Source of the DNA: Pyrrhosoma nymphula
Taxonomy: Eukaryota; Arthropoda; Insecta; Odonata; Coenagrionidae
Assembly: GCA_963573305.1 (NCBI GenBank)
Contig: OY754328.1
Location: 45,189,822-45,253,821, forward strand
Length of the DNA stretch: 64,000 nucleotides
Reading direction: 5' to 3'
Below are positions 47,076 through 57,250 of this stretch, one piece after another. The number at the start of each line of letters is the position of its first letter. Within the stretch, counting starts at the first letter, position 1. A program made the translations under genes and the position numbers. The notes under the pieces are model-generated. The model searched no databases, had not been told where the DNA came from, and saw only the letters and a list, made by a program, of their open reading frames with translations.

Positions 47076-47227
47076 TTGAGAGGAATCGGAGAGTGGATAT
47101 GGAATGAGCCGACAGGCAGTGGTTGGTGAATCAATCTGCTCCGATCATTAGATGCAACACTGTTGATCAATGAGACGGTGCGATTAGATGGTACTGAGGA
47201 TCCCAGAACAACTATGTATTTAAGGTT

Positions 47228-47404
47228 TTCAACATTTCTCGGGTTGCATCCGCGTCAGTTGTCATTCAGCACAACAGTTTCGCCAGCTATCCTGCTGGCG
47301 TCCTCAGGTGAAGGATTCCTTCACCTGAGGGCGCCACCAGGATAGCTGGCGAAACTGTTGTGCTGAATGACAACTGATGCGGATGAAACCCGAGAAATGT
47401 TGAA
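47228..47404. repeat. Foldback of about 83-bp arms containing hammerhead-like hairpins (copy G)
   Basis: The arms TTCAACATTTCTCGGGTTGC (left) and its reverse complement at the right end meet around 47313-47319 and are about 93 percent alike. The minus-strand arm reads CTGAGGA, C, GCCAGC-AGGATA-GCTGGC, GAAAC, again the hammerhead-like layout. The plus-strand arm has CTGAGGG and two changes in the stem. What follows GAAAC is a GTTGT/ACAAC hairpin and not a palindrome, and the cleavage position would be G, so this variant is not expected to cleave. Confidence 0.8.
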
Positions 47405-49072
47405 ATCATTAGATCAACGCCGCGGAAACCTGCGAACTAACATGTATTTAACGGCCACTCCGGCTAAATCAGGGAAGGCCGTTTCACTGTTCTGCCAAAA
47501 CTGTCAGTGGGTTCATTGCTCTGAGTGATAACGCCTGGCTGAGATATAATTGCGGCTCATTCGGTATTGAATGTGACGTGCTATATTCACTCTTTTGTCC
47601 TATTACCAGAGCTATTTCATAATGATTCGCCTAATTGGAGGTAGAGGCTTCGTCATCACTTAAAACAGAGTTTTCATGAAGACCCTGTAGGGGGTGATGA
47701 GACTTGACCAAGACGATTACAGTCAATGTGTACTTCTATACTTAAGTTCAGCTATGGCGATAAATAGAACTGAAGGAATATAAAAATGAATATAATATAT
47801 TATTATTCAATGAACATATTTGTCTTGAATGAATGCTAAGGAAATAGGATTCCAGTAAGTGATATATGATTAGTAATCAAGGATAAATCTGAGTGAGATA
47901 AAGAGTCGTACACCGTACTGTTCACGAAAGGTTTCAATAAGGCTCCCCCATAAAAGCAAGAATAAGAATATCGCGCCGCGTCGCGATACAGAATCGTGGT
48001 ATAAAAGTTTTAATTGTGTTCATTACTTGCGTTTACACGTGGAAAATTATCATCACAAGCGTTTTTTGTAGCAATTGGTTCGCGGCAAATCAACATTTTG
48101 AGATTGAAGCGAAAGACAATATTATTTAAGATAAAATTGATTATTTTATCTGAGTAAGAGCAAATATTAGAAAAAAACAACGATGTCAAATCAATTTACA
48201 TAAACTATTAAAATTGAATAGTAAGAATACTTTATCTCCGTATGTAATCACATTCCTCACATTTAAAGTTATTATTGCATTACGATAATACAAAAAACCG
48301 TATCACTTTCGATTAGACACATTGTGCCAATGGTGGGAGCTTGGAGGTATAGCCATAGCAACCAACCACCATGGCTGCAGTCTCTTCAAATATTCCATGG
48401 GTTAGGCTATGACGTTTCATAAGTGTGTTATATAAATTCATTTCGGATGAAATCCAAGTTAGGGTAAATATCTGTTTTCATTGCGTGTATTGCGCGCGGA
48501 ATGCCGCGGATCGTCTTAATGGATGGTATAAAACGGAGATCATCATCCTAGCTATTATTAGTACACTCAGGGAAAAACAGTGCGTAACCTTTTTTCCACG
48601 ACTGTGATGATTTTTCAAAATTATTAGGTTTGGGAACATTAATTTTGTTCCACCAAATTCGGATTGAATTATGTGAAGAAAATTTACATTCGTTTCAAAG
48701 CAAGGCCTTCTCACGGTCTATTTTTAAGGTACAGCGCTTTACAGAATACGCAGTATCAGCGCCGAATAGGATAAACTCTTCGTTAAGAGAATTAAAAACC
48801 AAGATAAAAAGTAAAAAATCATCACAAAAAATCATAATTAATAAAATGTTTCGTAGTAAAATAGTAAAAACCATGAAATTTTACTTCCCATTTTCCTTTG
48901 CTATAGGGAATGTACAACAACCCCACTCTCGAAAATCATTTCCCTAACTTAATTATTGAACTTCGGTAAGCAAATTTTCATTTTGAGCAATATATCGGGT
49001 GCCGATGTTTAGGAAATGACACCGAATATACCGGTATATCGACTTGAAAAAATATACCGGTATATATATATC
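47405..49072. other. AT-rich spacer, no gene recognised
   Basis: No exon or transposon protein. The right end (from about 49020) is rich in ATACCGGTATAT palindromes that lead into the tandem repeat at 49073. Confidence 0.5.
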
Positions 49073-49326
49073 GATATATCGGCAAAAATATACCGGATAT
49101 ACCGGTATATTGGTGTATACCGCACATCTCTAGTCCAATGCATGCGTTTGACGTTACATTTTATTACACTGAAGTACTAAAAATGGTATCTACATCACCG
49201 ATATATCGGCAAAAATATACCGGATATACCGGTATATTGGTGTATACCGCACATCTCTAGTCCAATGCATGCGTTTGACGTTACATTTTATTACGCTGAA
49301 GTACTAAAAATGGTATCTACATCACC
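49073..49326. repeat. Tandem duplication of a 127-bp unit, two copies
   Basis: 49073-49199 and 49200-49326 differ at one position that I can see (TACACTG against TACGCTG). Each unit contains ATACCGGTATAT palindromes and ends CGCACATCTCTAGTCC..., whose reverse complement (TAGAGATGTGCGG) resembles hAT transposon termini. The near identity indicates a recent duplication. Confidence 0.92.
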
Positions 49327-51420
49327 AGTTATAAAAATACTACAACTAGGAACACAGTAGCAATATTTGGCATGCATAAATAAATGCTAGTTATGAATAA
49401 ACTCATAGGTCAGTTTCTTCGGCAAGCATATGCATATAACATTCGTAGTTGAATAAGTAAAACTTCTAAACTTTCGACGTGAAGTTTTTACCAATATTGA
49501 GACAGCTGCATACGTAAATATATCGGAACGTTTACGAAATAGGTATTTATACAGGAACTTTAATACATGTAACATTCTTGATTCTCAATTCACTTCCGCT
49601 ATGTATTTTAACACCTTATAAAATAAAGTCAAACCAACAAAACGTCAATATCAAAACACTTAATTAGAAAATGAGAACGTTGTACTTACAGCACTTTAAC
49701 ATGAACTTTCTTGTTTTGGAATGATATACATTGGCTTTCACATGGATGATCTCTAAATATCTTCACAAAATAACTTTAATTGATAAACTTAAATTTACCT
49801 TTCACATGCCAATTTTTAAGAATACGTATATATCTTTAGAATGTCACTATGACAGGGTATTAAATTGCAGAAGTCAGTTATTTTTTAATTTGTGTTTTCC
49901 ATCATCTCAACTATCCAATCGCAACACTTGATTATTAACTCATATCGAAAAATTTCAAACTAAAATATTTGGTAAAAAAGATTAATACGTGTTTGTGTTT
50001 AAGGCAGCCGAAAAACTTTCATATGAGATTGATCTCGCGGATAATTTTGTGGCCTTGGACTAAATGGGTTTCTTTGCAAAGTGTAGGTGATTAGAAGGAG
50101 AAAATTCACAGCGGTGGGAAACTGCGACTGCTTCTCCAACGTCAGGTTCCCCAAGAAGCCTCCATTCAAAAAATCACGCGCGGAAAACATTGTAAGGTAC
50201 TCTGCTAAGATTTATTCTGTTATTTGGTTTTGAATTGAACGGAACTACTATCTCCGCATTCACTAGGACTCGGACATATTCCGGCTTGCCATGCCACGGT
50301 ATCGGAAGTCACGTGGCACGCCCCCTTGTGACGGCCAACCAATCAGCTAAAGCTACTCGATTATGCGGATAGTGCCTGCAACACTAATTACGCCCTGCAG
50401 AGGGCCCTGCGACCAACCTCAATTCACTCCCTCACTTCACTCACGTTACAGAATGGAAAATAAATCATTTTTTGTACTATACTATGCAGTACCTACTTTA
50501 CTTATAGATCAGCAATATCGTTCAAATACTCTTTCTAATTTATTTTTGCAAAACAAAAGTCTGTAGGCGATGATATTAATTTCCCCATGAATTCCATTTT
50601 CGTTCTCCCCTATTAGGCAACAAAGGATCGGGTTACTAAGCAGACGCTTTTCGAATAGCGCTGAATTTCAGAAAAATTTAGAATATTTTTTTGATTTTAT
50701 TCGCTATTTAGAGTGTAATATAATATTTAATGATAAAAATTAAATTTTTCATTTGTTTTCTTATGAAAATTCTCTCGAGTTCGCTAGATCATTTTTTATA
50801 TTTCATTTTCAGAAATAAATTAAGCCCGCAGGCAATGTAACTTCGCATGGATTTCTTCGGTTGATATAAATTCCTAGTTTAGGAGTCAAACCCGAGACTT
50901 AATGAGAGCACAAAATAGCGTTTGAATTATTTTAACATCTGGATCTTGAAAACACAGAGCGTTGCATTAAACCGTTGCAGTTGTAATCCTATATCTTAAT
51001 ATAGAGTAGGATATCTCGTGGTGGATAGGATAATAAAATCACATCAGCGATATTCGATTTCAAACACTGAGTGCTATATTCATCTCCAATACCTATAGGC
51101 CGTCTGCCGCTTAGTGTCGAGAGATCTGACGGTGTCCGGTGAAATTTAAAACTAATATCTCAGAATTGCCGAATCACAACTGTTCATCTATTCACAAGTG
51201 ATTGTCTTAAGTCCTCCCTTTCGTGGGCCGCACAACACATTCTCCGTTCCACCTTCACTTCGTCCAAAGTCTCCTCATCCTTCCTCACCCTCCCATCTCC
51301 CCCATCCCCCCCCCCTCGCCTCCAGAATCACTCTCGTTTGTTTCTTGTTCTGCCGTCGGTCATCGAATTTCCTCGTCCAACGCCTCTCCTTCCCCCCAAC
51401 CAACCAACTAATCCTACATT
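49327..51420. other. AT-rich spacer, no gene recognised
   Basis: Nothing with a recognisable domain. A short GC-richer island at 50280-50440 contains GGCCAACCAATCAGC (a CCAAT-type box), which might be promoter-like, but no downstream gene was found. A C/T-rich patch lies at 51210-51420. Confidence 0.45.
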
Positions 51421-52130
51421 TAATAATAATAATATAGTTTATTGTTCACGGATTTACTTCCGATATGAACAATTTTCATGAATCACATTAGAGCTCAAAA
51501 TACAGTAAAATTTAGTGTGCAAAGCATCAATTTAAGAAGAAAGTATTACAATTAAGTGAACAACAAGAAAAAAAACAACATGCCAAATGAATGGAATAAA
51601 CATCTTGAAGAAAACACAATATAGAATATGGGATACGAAGCAAGTTCACACAATGAATTAAATATCAACGGGATTAAATGTTTTGGTACAATAATTTGAA
51701 ATAAATGACAGTCGAAAAATAAACCAAAATAGTACAACCCATACATGATTAAAGCATTGAAATGAATAAAAACAGCTTATGTGGGGCAAGTTAGGTAAGA
51801 ATATAATTTCTTTTTGAATTGGGGCAGCGATGAGGAATCATTGATTGATTTAGGTAGGTAGTTCCAAGTTTGAGAGGCGGCAACGGTAAACAATTTCTGA
51901 AATGTAGAGGACCGATAATGTGAGACATGTAGGTAGTTAGGGTCGGCTCTAGTAACTATATTAGGCAATATGGTTCTCTCGGGATAAAACTGAATTATGT
52001 AGTGTGGGTCATCGTGTTTGAGATTGGAATAAATGAAGCAGGCCAATTTGAATTTTCTTCTTGTTTTTATGTCCATCAAGGACATGAAATATGCAGGACA
52101 TCCAGGACATTTATACATACTTACCATATG
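51421..52130 (-). mobile_element. LINE fragment (CR1/L2-like), RT C-terminus and 3' end
   Basis: A clean minus-strand ORF of 116 codons (51777-52127) reads KTRRKFKLACFIYSNLKHDD, NIVTRADPNYLHVSHYRS, FQKLFTVAASQTWNYLPKSI, SLPQFKKKLYSYL. This is the usual C-terminus of CR1/L2/Jockey-type ORF2 ('TR....L..P...T....KSF...A...WN.LP..I....S...FK..L...L'). About 350 bp of 3' untranslated sequence follows to an ATT microsatellite at 51421-51433. The intact frame makes it younger than most other LINE pieces here. Confidence 0.9.
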
Positions 52131-52739
52131 CTACACATTAGTTCGAATTATCCTCTCTCTCTCCCTCTCATGTTGCCCCACCTCTCCCCCCCCCCGCAAG
52201 TCATCTCTCGAGCAGTCGACGAGAGGGCTCCACCAATCAGGGGCGGTGCCTCGCCCCAGTCATTGTTTTCAAATCGTCATGTCACCTCGCACCATTGCTC
52301 TCCATTATTCATGGTTCTCTATTCTCTGTGCTTATTTTTTACCCCTGTTCAATTTCTAACCTATTTATCCTAAGTTCATTTGTCGACAGAGCCACCTTCT
52401 TTGTTAATTAAATGAGGCTTTATCTGGATCCACAGGCAATTTCTACCAGCTCCGAAGTTGTTAGGAAATAGGAAGCACAGGCATAGCAAAAATGCAAGTT
52501 TTTATTTTTGCTAAAACATCGAATATGCTTCGGAAGACGCGGGACAAGAAATCGCTCAAGTACTCAAAATTAAAGGCAAACCACTTCTTCCGAATATTAC
52601 TTCTACACAGAGAGAAAGGTTTTTAAAAGAATCAGGCAAAAATGAAGAGATTTTATATTTGTCAGCAAATAAATGGCAATGCCTCAGTAATTATGCCGAT
52701 AGATAGTTATGAAGATAAAGAATTTTTCTTGCTATTTAA
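52131..52739. other. Spacer between LINE and Penelope-like element
   Basis: C/T-rich at the left (52150-52200), AT-rich at the right. The right part may already be decayed 5' sequence of the Penelope-like element. Confidence 0.4.
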
Positions 52740-54240
52740 TCATCCTTAATATCGAACACAGCTGAAATATCCCACAAACAAATTAGAACGTATGACGATA
52801 TATCTAATAAAAAATTCATGTAAATAGGAGTTCGATAAAATAAAACTGATTTCCAAGACCACCTCGGTCCTACGGAATTACAAAAATACCCTAGGAAACC
52901 GTTCCTCTTAGGTCTATCGACAGTACGATTGAATCTCCTACTTGGGAGACCGGAAAAGCATCTAGCAAGATCAATTTAACCGATTGTCGGCCTGACAGAA
53001 TCTTACGCCAAGAATTCCTCTCCCTTCTTCGAGATCATCAAAACCTTAAATTTATCAGAATTCGACCTTCTCTCTTCAGCTTCTACGTAGAGTATCTTTT
53101 CACCAGAGTCCCTATTCCTGAAGCTAGGTGTTTTTTAAATTATCTGACGGAGAAAAGTCTGCCTCAAGAATAACAAAAAGTAACAGAATTCTGTCTAAAA
53201 TCGTATTATTCCTGCACCAAGGGAAGATATATGAACAACTGGATGACGCTGCAATGGATTATCCATTATTGCCTGTTATCGCCAACCTCAATACGGAGAA
53301 ATTTGAACAAGAAGCCCTACAAACTTCTTCTCTCAAGGAAATCTGAGATGAGATATGTGGACGATACCCTGATAGTCTGGCTACATGGAATAGGAATCTG
53401 GAACAACCTTTTAGAACACCTACCTAACCGTCATCCTTCCATACGAGTCACAATGGAAGCAGATGGAAATAGAACACTTTCCTTCCTTGATGTCGCAGTC
53501 ACAAGGCAACAAGACGGAACGTTAACTCACAGAGTTTATGGAAAGAAAACTCATACTGATCGCTACTTGAATCCCAAGTCCCTCCACCATCCTAGTCAAT
53601 AAGCATCATTAATCAAAACTTTATTCAAACGCGTAAGAAGTATATCCCACCCGTCAAACTTGAGGGAGGAAGAAAATCACTGAAATAGTGCCCTGGCTTC
53701 AAACGGTTATCCCATCTTACTAAACAGATCAAGAAATTCTCCAATGTGATTGGCAGGAAGAGAGAAAAATCCGCCAGGGCAGCTGGACATGTAACGTTAC
53801 ATTACATCGCTGGAATGACTGATCGTATTGGCAGAATTTGAATAAATATGACATCATTTGCCGTTTCATTACCGCAGTGAGGATACGCGACATTCTTTCT
53901 AGAGCAAAAGACCGGGTCGCAAGTCTTAACACACGAAGGCGAGCACTACACCCCGTGTAGTTGTGGAAGAGTGTACGTTGGAGAACCACTCAGTGAGTGA
54001 ACGTATCAAGGAGAATGAAATAGAGCGATCAGGAAGAGAGATTGCTATGCCACAATGCCCGCACGGAAAACAATATATGTCTAGAGAAAACGCACATTAT
54101 AAGGTTGAATGAGACTAAAAAATTGTCTACAGGAATGGAATATTTCCCCCGAATTATCTGTGAAGTAATTGAGATACTTGAAATACATAAAAATGGGACA
54201 ATGGGTACCAACTTCAATACGTTTGGAAAAGGGTAATAAA
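52740..54240 (+). mobile_element. Penelope-like element: reverse transcriptase and GIY-YIG-like C-terminus
   Basis: Blocks in order on the plus strand, spread over three frames. YGITKIP and VPLRSIDSTIESPTWE correspond to the 'YGLPKIHK.....LRPIVS.I.SPTY' region. Next are YAKNSSPFFEIIKTLNLSE, FTRVPIPEA, FLHQGKIYEQLDDAAM, PLLPVIANLNTEKFEQEA, then MRYVDDTLIVWLHG with the catalytic YVDD. After that come SFLDVAVTRQQDGTLTHRVY and KKTHTDRYLN. Downstream are HYTPCSCGRVYVGEPLSE and FPRIICEVIEILEIHKN, matching the GIY-YIG endonuclease region typical of Penelope. Penelope elements use this nuclease instead of an APE or integrase. Several frameshifts and stops make it a fossil. Confidence 0.92.
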
Positions 54241-55104
54241 AAAAATTCAAATGGGAACGGTTAGCGGTCTACATTGTTGGAGTCACGCTGATCACATCAT
54301 GAAAATAGCTTTTCGATCGGAAATGCGCGACGGATGTGAACATGGATGATGAGATTCCCAACGGGAAAGAATGCTCTAGCTCGCGAAATGCACATCGTGC
54401 TGTAAGACACAATTGTTAAGTCTATTCAATCGCACTGTATGTATTTCCTTCTGGTATGTCTACGAACGCAGGCCTATATCATCCAAGTCTGAAACTCCTA
54501 CAAACATTCTTTCAGCCGTTGACAAATTGGGTGGATCTTGTTTAAACTAAAGTCACCTCTTAACGTTCTCTCTCTCTGATGAACATGACATACTCGTCCA
54601 ATTGCTGAGGCTGTACAAAAGACAGCCATGTCATTTGCACGTTATTCCCATAAGAAAGAGGTGTTAGACGGGGATTATGTGCGTGGGGAGGATTAAGGCG
54701 GCCCTCACGCAGGCACGCGCCCCCTTGAGCGATGCAAGTGACATACAAAACATAGACATGTTCTCCATATGGTAGTTATTCAACAATGGCTTTTATTTCA
54801 ATAAATACAATTTCTCCCATACAATTATCATGTGCATAAGAATGTATCGCTATATTCCTTGTGAGGGCTACGGAGGGCGTCTGACACGTAGGTGTGTGGT
54901 TTACGTATGAAAACGGGTATAACCTAACTCTTGGGCTTTCTCAACTGAGTGCTCTATCCGTGTAGTATAGGTTGATGTTCAAGGAGTCCAAAGAAACTTG
55001 AAATTGCCCTGGCTGTAGGCAAACAGAGTTTGAAGGAGGAGATGTTAACCATAGAAACGACGATAATCTACAGGAAATTAGGAAAAGTTTATCAAAGTGA
55101 TATG
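54241..55104. other. Spacer, nothing recognised
   Basis: No clear coding or repeat structure. A GA run lies at 54569-54576 and a short purine-rich stretch before the Helitron remnant. Confidence 0.45.
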
Positions 55105-56549
55105 TATGACTCACTAAACTGCAGGCGTTTGAAGTGAAAGGGCATCTCTGTTGTAATTAAAGGAATTCGCGGAATGAATGTGTTTTGGCCTTTCCCAGCG
55201 CCTGTTTGTAGCCTCGCCTCTATGATGTGAGGATTCAATGCCTTGACTGTTAATCTGGTGCCGTTGCAGAGTTTTGGCAGGTCAAGATTTCTTAAGGCCG
55301 TTTTACACGGTACATTTGTTTGTACAAACTCTTCCGTGAACTCTTGCATGAGGCAAAATGTATCGTGTAAAGCGGCAAATTGTATGAACGCTTGTGCGAA
55401 TGTCTCAATGCCTGCACGGGAAATAGAACCTGTTCTAATTTCGTTGAGACAAACGTACAATCTCACGTACATTGGTTTGTACAAAATCTTTCATCGTGTA
55501 AAACGGCCTTTAGAAGCATGATGGGAGCGCCAACTTTCAGTAGGAGTCGGTGAGGAGGGAAGCCTGGAACGTTCAATGAATTTAGAAATTCCGTGGGATA
55601 ATTCACGACATCGTCCTCGTTGATGGGGGTATCTATAGATTTATAAATGCAGGGATCTCCGAGCATTTTTCCCAGCAGTTCCAGATTTATTGATGTAACC
55701 ACTACATTTTTTGGCGCTAATATTGCCCTGTCAGAGAGCCAGGACGGATCCATGTGATGGGCGATGAAATTTGGGAACACTTTGTCTATGAGGCCGTTAA
55801 CATTTTGAACTGCTGTGCTTATTGTGGAAAGACTGATTCTGTTGTTGCAGTCTGCAGGTATGTTTGCTTCACCTAACTGCAGTAGGTTTTGTGCAAATGA
55901 ATCAGAATCCGGATCACCAGAAAATCTTGCGCGCATGTTGGTTGTAAGTTTCAAAGTTCTAACATGGCGCCACAAATTGGAGGATTTCAGACATGCTGTA
56001 ATTTCATCAGCTTTTGTTCCCTTGGGTATGACTGGGAGAGTCTGACGAAAGTCTCCAGATAATACAACGGTTATGCCCCCCATCAGTGTTGCTGTCTGTC
56101 TTAAATCATGCAAAGATTTGTCCAGTGCTTCTAATGCCCTTTTGTGTGACATTGTGCATTCGTCCCAAACTATAAGGTCACACCTTTTCAAAACTTCACG
56201 GTGAAGTTGCGAAAAAAGGAAGCATCAGAAATGGAAGTCGCCAAATCGGCCTTCACCTCGCACACAGCGCACACAAACATACTAACATGGCAGATTGAAT
56301 GGGGTTGTTATCGGAAGGTGGGAGAGTAAGCAGAGCGCGGGGATAGGTGCTAGGTGGCGCTGAGCGCACTTGCAGGGTTCGGTAATGAGAAAACGACGCT
56401 AAGGACGCGTCGGGAACAACCGAAAGTAGCACTACTGGGTTTGGGAGTATGAGATGCACCTATGTACCAACTTTGGTTGCAATCCGTGCTTCAGTATGGA
56501 AACGCATAGCGGACGGACAAACAGACATCCTATTTTATATATATAGATA
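55105..56549 (-). mobile_element. Helitron remnant: 5' end and Pif1-like helicase domain
   Basis: The minus strand encodes about 240 residues up to the insertion: LIVWDECTMSHKRALEALDK (Walker B and following), GGITVVLSGDFRQTLPVIPK, LTTNMRA, WLSDRAILAPKN, LNSLNVPGFPPHRLLLKVGA and PIMLL. After the MITE it goes on RNLDLPKLCNGTRL, IPRIPLITTEMPF and FKRLQF. This is the SF1 Pif1-like helicase of Helitron RepHel proteins. The ORF continues a little beyond the TTG at 56191 but the Walker A part and the Rep nuclease are missing. At 56549 the minus strand begins TCTATATATATAAAATAGG after a host A, as Helitron 5' ends in arthropods often do. That end is inference. Confidence 0.9.
55295..55509. mobile_element. 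215-bp Harbinger-type MITE inserted in the Helitron helicase
   Basis: The termini AGGCCGTTTTACACG are inverted at both ends (15 bp perfect), with weaker similarity around TTTGTACAAAC inside. Exact TTA copies flank it (55292-55294 and 55510-55512). Removing the element and one TTA restores the helicase reading MLLRNLD in frame, which confirms both borders to the base. A 3-bp TTA/TAA duplication indicates a PIF/Harbinger transposase in trans. No ORF of its own. Confidence 0.95.
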
Positions 56550-56574
56550 GATCTTGTAACAAACAACCCACAAA

Positions 56575-57250
56575 AAGGAAAAAAAAATCTCTAAAAACCT
56601 TGGATGAAAAACTCAATTCTTAAAATGATTGAAAGGAGAGACAAAGCATTCAAGACACGTAAAAGAAAAACCCCTTGAACCTTAAATACAGGGATAACTA
56701 TAAAAAAATTGGGAAATGTGACTTCAAAATTAGCTAGGGATGCTAAGGAAACATTTTATCGAGAAAATATAACTAATGCTAGAGATAGGTTACTCTAATG
56801 CTATGTGGGAAGTTATAAATACATTAACTGGTTGGAGTAAATTTTAAGGAGGAGTTAATGTAATTTAATCTCGTTTAGGGGCAATGATGGATACAGATAC
56901 TGTGTGTAATAAATTTCTATGTCATTTTACTGAAGGAATCAATAAGCTAAATACCAAATATAATATCAAATGTAAAAGAAGTTAGGGAGTGAGTAATTTA
57001 AATAGGCACTACTATAACACTTGAGTGTGAATTTTCCTAGAATGTTGATTCCTAAAATGGGTATGAAAGCACCTGGTAATAATTAAATCAGAATAACATA
57101 TATAAAAAAGAAATAAAATGGTGTCATTAAAAGGATAATCAACACAAGCCTCGAGGGAGGCGTTGTTCCTGTGAGGGATGATTACAGCCATAATTAGACC
57201 GATACATAAGGGAGCTGGTTTTAAAGAGCTGAACAATGATAGAGCAATAT
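56575..57250 (+). mobile_element. LINE fragment, RT linker and first RT blocks
   Basis: Plus strand: MKNSILKMIERRDKAFKTRK, then AKETFYRENITNARDR, DTVCNKFLCHFTEGINKLN, NTSLEGGVVPV, and after a frameshift AIIRPIHKGAGFKELNNDRA. This is the order seen upstream of and in RT block 0-1 of Jockey/CR1-type LINEs ('KPW....IL..I..RDKL.K ... INTSL..G.VP...K.A.V.PI.K.GD....NYRPI'). The copy ends before the catalytic core. Confidence 0.85.
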
